A stretch of DNA of 5,107 bases from Phycisphaerae bacterium (GTDB lineage Bacteria; Planctomycetota; Phycisphaerae; Phycisphaerales; SM1A02), in NCBI GenBank assembly GCA_002684755.1, contig NYVS01000093.1, forward strand, positions 5,192 through 10,298. Reading direction: 5' to 3'. Under the pieces are notes generated by a model that searched no databases, was not told where the DNA came from, and worked only from the letters and a program-made list of their open reading frames with translations. Of this stretch, positions 1 through 5,107 are shown piece by piece. Each line of letters starts with the position of its first letter. The stretch's first letter is position 1. A program made the position numbers and the translations under genes.

Positions 1-266
1 TCGGTCACCTGGATGCCGAGCTTCGTCGCAAGCGCGGGCCAGGCGCGGAACGGGACCGCGTCGCCGCACGCGGCGAGCCGGGCGGCTCGGAGCAGCCAAC
101 CGACGAAGTCACGAGGCTCGGGCGTGTCCGCCGACGAGCCGACGGCGCCTTCGAACCAGGCGGCCTCCGCATCGAGTTCCCGACGAAGCGCGGCAAGGTT
201 CGCCGCGGCGTCCGCAGGATCGTTCGAGTCCGGGGTGGGTGAATCCGACGTCGAGGGTCTGGTCAT
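1..266 (-). CDS. Hypothetical protein, N-terminal fragment (3' end outside window)
   Basis: The reading frame is open from ATG at 266-264 to the left edge: 88 complete codons plus two bases. The beginning is polar, low in complexity and rich in Ser, Thr, Pro and Asp (about residues 2-20, probably disordered). A charged helix NLAALRRELDAEAAWF (23-38) follows, then a compact-looking stretch DFVGWLLRAARLAACGD (53-69) and FRAWPALATKLGI (73-85) that looks like a real folded domain. Support for the gene: AGGA in GAGGAAGGA (281-273) lies 6 nt before the ATG, and G/C-ending codons dominate as in the neighbours. No family is recognised and no signal peptide is seen. It follows the His-rich gene in the same direction after 213 bp, so it may start a new transcription unit. 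Confidence 0.65.
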   Translation of the reverse strand, partial: MTRPSTSDSPTPDSNDPADAAANLAALRRELDAEAAWFEGAVGSSADTPEPRDFVGWLLRAARLAACGDAVPFRAWPALATKLGIQVT

Positions 267-272
267 GAGTTG

Positions 273-281
273 TCCTTCCTC
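273..281 (-). promoter_or_regulatory. Ribosome binding site of the edge-truncated gene
   Basis: GAGGAAGGA followed by CAACTC and the ATG at 266. Two overlapping purine-rich Shine-Dalgarno matches, the nearer one 6 nt from the start, are the main evidence that the truncated frame at the left edge is a real gene. Confidence 0.6.
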
Positions 282-374
282 GGCGGCCACGAAGGCCGCG
301 AGGCGAGGTGAACACCGCCGGGTACGACGGGATTCGGGATGAGGCCGCAGGGCGGCGTGTGATGTGGATCCCCG

Positions 375-386
375 GGCCGATCGGCC
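375..386. repeat. 12 bp perfect palindrome in the intergenic gap
   Basis: GGCCGATCGGCC is self-complementary with its centre between 380 and 381. It lies in the 213 bp gap upstream of the gene starting at 266 and shares the CGATCG core with the nearby hairpin at 431-449. It could be an operator for a dimeric regulator of that gene. The rest of the gap (267-479) shows no convincing promoter boxes and no small gene that I can support. Confidence 0.35.
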
Positions 387-430
387 GACGACGACGTCGA
401 CCTGAATCGGTGGCATCGAACGCACGACCG

Positions 431-449
431 CCGATCGCCGGGCGATCGG
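431..449 (-). repeat. GC-rich perfect hairpin downstream of the His-rich gene
   Basis: CCGATCGC at 431-438 and GCGATCGG at 442-449 are exact inverted copies around a 3-base CGG loop. The hairpin begins 31 nt after the stop of the His-rich gene. There is no T-tract on its downstream side on either strand, so it is not a standard intrinsic terminator. It could be a transcript-stabilising or pausing hairpin, or a protein-binding site. Confidence 0.5.
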
Positions 450-479
450 TCGGGCACGGACGATTTCGGGAAAGCACCA

Positions 480-1112
480 TCACTTGGGAGACTCCGGACC
501 CCAGTCCGCGTCGCCGTCGTGGATGGCGACGAGGCGTTCCTGGTGGTGACGATGTCGATCGAGCATCCGGGATCGGATGCCGCGGGTGAAACGCCCGACC
601 GACGCCTTGACGTCGTGTCGGAAACCGCTCCAGAGGGTGTACGCGGGGGATTCCTCGTCCCTGACCGGAAAACCGGCCACGATCCGCATTTTCTTTTCGG
701 GCGACCACGCGACGACGAGCCGGCGGGACACTCGATAGCCCATGATCGGCACCGACGTGGACGCTTGCGGCGGCGATGCGAGCTCGAAGGTCACGATGTG
801 GACGTGATGATCCTCCGCCCGGACCGCAGCCAGCAGTTGATCGGACAGCAGGGACTCGTAGGCCCGGGCGAGCCGCTCGAACCGATGGTCCCGGCTTCCG
901 TCGCCGTGATCATGGTCCGCCGCTCGGGCGTCATCGATCAGCTCCTGACCCAGCAGATCCCACCACCGCTCCGACCGTGTTCCGAGCACGTGCTTCCGGA
1001 CGTGCTCGTCCCGACCGCGCCGTGAGGCGAATCGAAGCGCGTCCGCGGGTTCGACCGCATGTTCCGCGGCGAGGAGCGAATCGAGACCGGCATGCGTGTC
1101 CACGGCCGTCAT
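480..1112 (-). CDS. His-rich hypothetical protein, translationally coupled to the sigma-like gene
   Basis: 210-residue soluble protein that I do not recognise. Its ATG at 1112 overlaps the upstream TGA (ATGA), with GGGGA 7 nt before it, so translation is probably coupled. The frame stays open upstream to 1400, but that extension lies inside the sigma-like gene and is Arg-rich out-of-frame sequence, so the ATG at 1112 is preferred. The N-terminal half looks helical and charged (RSERWWDLLGQELIDDARA, 46-64; RFERLARAYESLLSDQLLAAV, 77-97, in two runs). The middle looks like several beta strands (HIVTFEL 105-111; YRVSRRLVVAW 126-136; MRIVAGFPV 142-150), followed by WSGFRHDVKASVGRF (161-175) and a basic helix. 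I count 15 histidines (about 7%), clustered as DHDH (66-69), DHHVH (101-105) and HRHH (187-190), suggesting possible metal binding. There is no signal peptide or membrane segment, so it is probably cytosolic. The helix-then-strand order with conserved-looking basic and His residues could suit a small enzyme or RNA-binding fold, but no function is claimed. Confidence 0.75.
   Translation of the reverse strand: MTAVDTHAGLDSLLAAEHAVEPADALRFASRRGRDEHVRKHVLGTRSERWWDLLGQELIDDARAADHDHGDGSRDHRFERLARAYESLLSDQLLAAVRAEDHHVHIVTFELASPPQASTSVPIMGYRVSRRLVVAWSPEKKMRIVAGFPVRDEESPAYTLWSGFRHDVKASVGRFTRGIRSRMLDRHRHHQERLVAIHDGDADWGPESPK
1109..1112 (-). other. ATGA start/stop overlap coupling two genes
   Basis: On the minus strand ATGA holds the ATG of the His-rich gene (1112-1110) and the TGA of the sigma-like gene (1111-1109). 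Four-base overlaps of this type usually mean translational coupling and a fixed production ratio, so the two products are likely to act together. Confidence 0.85.
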
Positions 1113-2119
1113 TCGTCCGTCCCCTCGGGCTCGGCGAGCCGCTGCGACAACAGCGCGCCGACCATCGGAAACAGGGTGGTTCGTGCGGACCGGTAGTTGG
1201 AGTTCCGCTTCTCGCCCGCGTTCAACGAAGGAAGTCCCAGCAGCTCGCGGAGACGCGCGCTCGAAAGCGGTTCGAAGATCCACCGGGCATTCAGTTCCGT
1301 CCGGCGACGATCGATCTCGTCGAGGCGTTTCTGCGCCATGCCGGGATGGGCCGCGATCTCGTCGTCGCACGCGACGAGCTCTCGACGAACCTCGTCCCAA
1401 CCTTCGCGGATCGCCGATTCCAACGCATCGATTCCGCCGACCACGTCGCCTTGCAGTCGTTCGAGAAGAAGCGGGTGATCCGCCATCGCCGAGTCGAGCA
1501 GGAGCCAGGTGTGCAGCGCTGCGGTCACCTCGACCGCGTTCGGTCGCCTGCCATGGATCTCGAGCCGAAGCACCGGCTCATGATCGAGCAGTCGGTGCAG
1601 CAGATCGAATCCCGCCGATGCCGATCGACCGTCGGTCGAATCCTCGATCGTTCCACCCCAACCCCCCTCGGGCCCCGCGTCGAAGGAGCCGGGACCGCGT
1701 GCACCCTCCGGAAGTCCGACCATGCCACCCCGACCGGCACGTCGAACGAAGGACACCGCACGCCGCCGGACGAAGGAACGTGCCGCGATCCGCTTGAGCA
1801 CGTCGTCACGCTCGAGATCGAGAAACTCCGGATTCCGGTAGAGCCCTTCGCTCCGGCGCCGATCGGCGTCCGCCGCGAGTTCCGCCACGAAATCCTCCGC
1901 CGCGGCCACGTCGCCGGAGAACAGGTCCCGGTATTTCGAACGGACTCGATGACTTCCGGGATCGGCTCGACGCCCGGAGAGCACGATGTTCCAGATCCGC
2001 GATTCGACCGCCACCCAGAACGCCGCCGCGGCCGACTGGTCCTCGGTTCCAGCGACGATCGCTTCGATGATTCCCCGCCACGCCTCTGATTCAGGACTTG
2101 ATCCGATCTGTTCGTCCAC
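1109..2119 (-). CDS. Hypothetical protein, possible highly divergent sigma-70-like factor
   Basis: Predicted 336-residue soluble protein with no membrane segment. No family is recognised with certainty, but the layout recalls an ECF/sigma-70 protein. Residues 33-128 could be region 2: AAFW..VESRIW, then AAAEDFVAEL (72-81), then RDDVLKRIAARSFVRRRAVS followed by FVRR, which matches the usual pattern AED-x-VQE ... ffRAWL-x-IARN ... D-x-LRR. A Gly-rich linker (129-160) follows, then a middle region (168-225, DLLHRLLDHEPVLRLEIHG and onward), a long charged helix (about 228-280, coiled-coil-like), and a candidate C-terminal helix-turn-helix with LSSARLRELLGL (285-296) and NYRSARTTL (308-316), like region 4 of sigma factors. 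Start choice: GTG at 2119 has AGGAGG 4 nt upstream. An ATG at 2182 (357 residues) is in frame but has a poor Shine-Dalgarno, and the extra N-terminus is Arg-rich, its RRRRGGR being simply the Shine-Dalgarno region translated. The downstream gene is coupled by ATGA. The sigma role is an inference from pattern only; a non-sigma DNA-binding or wholly novel protein is possible. Confidence 0.6.
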   Translation of the reverse strand: MDEQIGSSPESEAWRGIIEAIVAGTEDQSAAAAFWVAVESRIWNIVLSGRRADPGSHRVRSKYRDLFSGDVAAAEDFVAELAADADRRRSEGLYRNPEFLDLERDDVLKRIAARSFVRRRAVSFVRRAGRGGMVGLPEGARGPGSFDAGPEGGWGGTIEDSTDGRSASAGFDLLHRLLDHEPVLRLEIHGRRPNAVEVTAALHTWLLLDSAMADHPLLLERLQGDVVGGIDALESAIREGWDEVRRELVACDDEIAAHPGMAQKRLDEIDRRRTELNARWIFEPLSSARLRELLGLPSLNAGEKRNSNYRSARTTLFPMVGALLSQRLAEPEGTDE

Positions 2120-2123
2120 CCGA

Positions 2124-2129
2124 CCTCCT
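2124..2129 (-). promoter_or_regulatory. Strong Shine-Dalgarno that favours a GTG start for the sigma-like gene
   Basis: AGGAGG followed by TCGG (a slightly short 4 nt spacer) and GTG at 2119-2117. The tandem ATGATG at 2182-2177 lacks a comparable site. This supports the 336-residue reading and leaves an 81 bp gap after the membrane protein stop instead of 18 bp. Confidence 0.6.
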
Positions 2130-2200
2130 CGTCTTCGTCGAACGCCCGTGGCCCGCGACGCGCGGACCGTCGCGGTCATCATCGCCGAAAACGCCCGGTC

Positions 2201-2761
2201 TCACCCGCCGGGCCAGAGCAACGCCAGCACGATGGCGTTGAGCCCCGCCGACACGGTCGCGTCGAACAGGTCCGTCAGCATGAAACGCAGCGGTTTCCCG
2301 AGGAACGACGCACCACACAGTGGCCCCACCCCGTAGGCCAGCAGACCGATGACCAGGGCGGGCACGAACACCGCCCCGACCGTGGGCGTCTCGGGGAGGG
2401 AAGCCGACACCACCCAGGCGGTGCCGGCCGCGACCAGAAGGTAGAGGGCCATCGACACCGCGAGATTCACGCCGAACTTCGGTTGCGAGGGCCGGACCGT
2501 CAGCGTCCCCCACGGCCCTCGCCGGTAGCGGGCGATGAACGCCTCGCTGCGGTAGTCCGCCGGGTCCTCGCAGTTCGGAAACATGTAGAGGCCCGGCTCG
2601 ACCTCCATGGCGGCGATCGCGTCCATCAGCGGCGTCTCGTCCGGGAGCGGCCGGATGTCACGGCGGTGATGCGGAAGCACCATCCAGGCGAGGAAGCTGA
2701 ACGCGAAGACCGCGGACGCCGCAAGCAGGACCGGAAGCACCATCGATGGGTTCGGGAGCAT
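2201..2761 (-). CDS. Four-helix integral membrane protein of unknown function
   Basis: Complete 186-residue protein with about four predicted membrane helices: residues 7-29, 97-119, 127-148 and 166-184. The first helix is followed directly by PHHRRDIRPLPDE (30-42), which is basic and proline-rich. A soluble loop of about 65 residues contains LYMFPNCEDP (58-67) and a basic stretch RYRRGPWG (78-85). By the positive-inside rule that loop probably faces the cytoplasm. Cys64 and Cys149 are the only cysteines. The combination of an N-terminal PHH..D motif and a YMFP motif resembles a set of uncharacterised bacterial membrane proteins that I remember only loosely; I cannot name a family. The start at 2761 is chosen over the internal Met at residue 7 because GGAGG lies 6 nt upstream. 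It sits between the amidohydrolase and the sigma-like gene, all in the same direction; a functional link is not evident. Confidence 0.8.
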   Translation of the reverse strand: MLPNPSMVLPVLLAASAVFAFSFLAWMVLPHHRRDIRPLPDETPLMDAIAAMEVEPGLYMFPNCEDPADYRSEAFIARYRRGPWGTLTVRPSQPKFGVNLAVSMALYLLVAAGTAWVVSASLPETPTVGAVFVPALVIGLLAYGVGPLCGASFLGKPLRFMLTDLFDATVSAGLNAIVLALLWPGG

Positions 2762-2767
2762 GGGACA

Positions 2768-2772
2768 CCTCC
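2768..2772 (-). promoter_or_regulatory. Ribosome binding site of the membrane protein gene
   Basis: GGAGG followed by TGTCCC (6 nt) and then ATG at 2761-2759. It is the clearest Shine-Dalgarno in the window and decides the start of the membrane protein in favour of the first Met rather than the Met six codons further in. Confidence 0.8.
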
Positions 2773-2821
2773 GTTCGCAGTCTGTCGCCGGGGCGTTGCT
2801 TCGTCAATTCCGACCGCCGCC

Positions 2822-3661
2822 TCAGTGCAGCCGGTAGATCCGCCGGGCGTTGCCCTCGAACACCGCCGTCCGAACCGGTTCCGCGTGATGTTCGAGGAGC
2901 GAGCGGGTCGCCGTCACCCATCGTCCGAGCGAACCTCCAAGCTCGCAGACCGGCCAGTTGCTGCCCCACACGAGCCGGTCGGGGCCGAAACGATCCAGGG
3001 CGACCTCGAAGAACGGCCGGAAGGTCTCGACGGTCCAATCGTGTCCCGCCGCGCATTCGATGAGCCCGGACAGCTTTCCGACGACGTTCTCCCGGTCGGC
3101 GATCCGCGTCATCCCGTCCGACCAGCTCGTCGTCACGCCCGCGGCGATCTCCGGTCTTCCAAGGTGATCAAGCACGAAATCCGTCGCCGGACACGCGTCC
3201 ACGAGCTGGATCGCCGACTCGAGTTGATCCGGGCGGACACACAGTTCGAAGAGCAGCCCTCGATCGCCGAGAAGGCGGAGATCGTCGATGAGCCGCGGCG
3301 TGAGGAACGCCCCCGGATCACCGCCGAGACCATGGAACACCCGACGGAGGCCGATCACGCCGGGCAGATGACCGACGCCATCCAACCAGGCTTCGAACCC
3401 CGGATGCCCGGGTCGACCGCCGACCACCGCCGCCCGGACGAGCGTGCTGCGCCCCATGACGGCGGTCACTTCATCGACTTCGAGATCGAGCCCGGTGTCG
3501 TCGACATCGGTCTCGACGTGGATCGCGGCTTCGATGCCGCACGCCGCCGCCACGACGCGATAGGCCTCGAGGCCCATCGCCCGATCGAGTTCGGGAACAC
3601 CGGCGAGCCAGGACCTCGGGATCGTGTCCGGGTCCCAGAGATGAAGGTGCGTGTCGATCAT
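2822..3661 (-). CDS. Amidohydrolase family 2 (COG3618-type) TIM-barrel hydrolase, possible lactonase
   Basis: Complete 279-residue protein, normal for single-domain COG3618 / Amidohydro_2 enzymes, whose characterised members hydrolyse sugar-acid lactones (for example L-fuconolactonase) or related compounds in the cytosol. It opens with MIDTHLHLWDP, the HxH strand-1 motif (His5, His7). Later come RRVFHG (106-111), VLDHLGRP with His166, GKLSGL with Lys196, GSNWPVC (233-239) and the typical C-terminal GNARRIYRL (270-278). The position normally occupied by the catalytic Asp in GSDWP is Asn235 here. The start is well supported: GAGG at 3670-3667 sits 5 nt before the ATG, and the HLHLW motif is expected within the first ten residues. 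It follows glgP by 33 bp and precedes the membrane protein by 60 bp, so it is probably in one transcription unit with glgP. A sugar-acid substrate would fit the carbohydrate context, but that is inference. The substrate cannot be read from the sequence. Confidence 0.9.
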   Translation of the reverse strand: MIDTHLHLWDPDTIPRSWLAGVPELDRAMGLEAYRVVAAACGIEAAIHVETDVDDTGLDLEVDEVTAVMGRSTLVRAAVVGGRPGHPGFEAWLDGVGHLPGVIGLRRVFHGLGGDPGAFLTPRLIDDLRLLGDRGLLFELCVRPDQLESAIQLVDACPATDFVLDHLGRPEIAAGVTTSWSDGMTRIADRENVVGKLSGLIECAAGHDWTVETFRPFFEVALDRFGPDRLVWGSNWPVCELGGSLGRWVTATRSLLEHHAEPVRTAVFEGNARRIYRLH

Positions 3662-3694
3662 CGCGACCTCGTCAGGCTGGGGAAGCGACGCCCG

Positions 3695-5107
<1,413 letters not shown>

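Noticed and set aside
431..449. Reading the hairpin as a rho-independent terminator.
   Set aside because: The stem is strong but no T-rich run follows it on either strand, so it is listed only as an inverted repeat.
109..708. A 199-codon minus-strand frame crossing the gap and both flanking genes.
   Set aside because: Its translation is Arg/Gly/Pro-rich and low in complexity, and it overlaps better-supported frames on both sides.
480..1112. Calling the His-rich protein a toxin or RNase because of its helix-then-strand order.
   Set aside because: There is no diagnostic catalytic motif that I can name, and the upstream partner does not look like an antitoxin. It would be a guess.
1113..1400. 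Upstream extension of the His-rich protein to an ATG at 1400.
   Set aside because: It would overlap the sigma-like gene by almost 300 bp, its translation is Arg-rich and featureless, and the ATGA start at 1112 is a far more usual arrangement.
776..2089. A long plus-strand open frame of 437 codons.
   Set aside because: It lies antisense to the sigma-like and His-rich genes, its product is Arg/Pro/His-rich without any motif, and no Shine-Dalgarno-led start was found. In GC-rich DNA such antisense frames are common shadows.
2779..2807. Promoter-like boxes before the membrane protein on the minus strand: TTGACG (2807-2802), 17 bp spacer, CAGACT (2784-2779).
   Set aside because: The -35 is close to consensus and the spacing ideal, but the -10 matches only half of TATAAT and the transcript would begin about at 2772, on top of the Shine-Dalgarno. 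It is too weak to list as a promoter.

Overview
This is a GC-rich bacterial window (I estimate about two-thirds G+C) in which all six supported genes lie on the minus strand. Read from right to left they are: the C-terminal part of a glycogen phosphorylase (glgP), a complete amidohydrolase-2 / COG3618-type TIM-barrel hydrolase, a four-helix membrane protein of unknown function, a 336-residue protein that looks like a very divergent sigma-70-type factor, a His-rich 210-residue protein whose start codon overlaps the previous stop (ATGA), and the first 88 codons of a further unknown gene cut by the left edge. The sequence alone does not fix the organism. High G+C, frequent TCGA/CGATCG words, Shine-Dalgarno-led starts and the divergent sigma-like protein would suit a free-living environmental lineage such as Planctomycetota (Phycisphaerae), Acidobacteriota or Myxococcota. 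That is a guess.

Layout. 5107-3695: glgP, N-terminus outside the window. 3661-2822: amidohydrolase, 33 bp after glgP. 2761-2201: membrane protein, after a 60 bp gap and with a strong Shine-Dalgarno. 2119-1109: sigma-like protein, best read from a GTG with an AGGAGG site (the 5'-most in-frame ATG is at 2182). 1112-480: His-rich protein, overlapping by 4 bp. 479-267: a 213 bp gap holding two strong CGATCG-centred palindromes. 266-1: partial unknown gene with a good Shine-Dalgarno. No gap exceeds 300 bp. I see no tRNA, rRNA, CRISPR array, insertion sequence or attachment site.

How they may work together. The first two genes are metabolic (glycogen breakdown; probable lactone or sugar-acid hydrolysis), and their close spacing suggests co-transcription. 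The sigma-like/His-rich pair is the most interesting part: it is translationally coupled, neither member belongs to a family I can name with certainty, and it may be a regulatory or effector module. The downstream gap with its palindromes probably separates this module from the next transcription unit.
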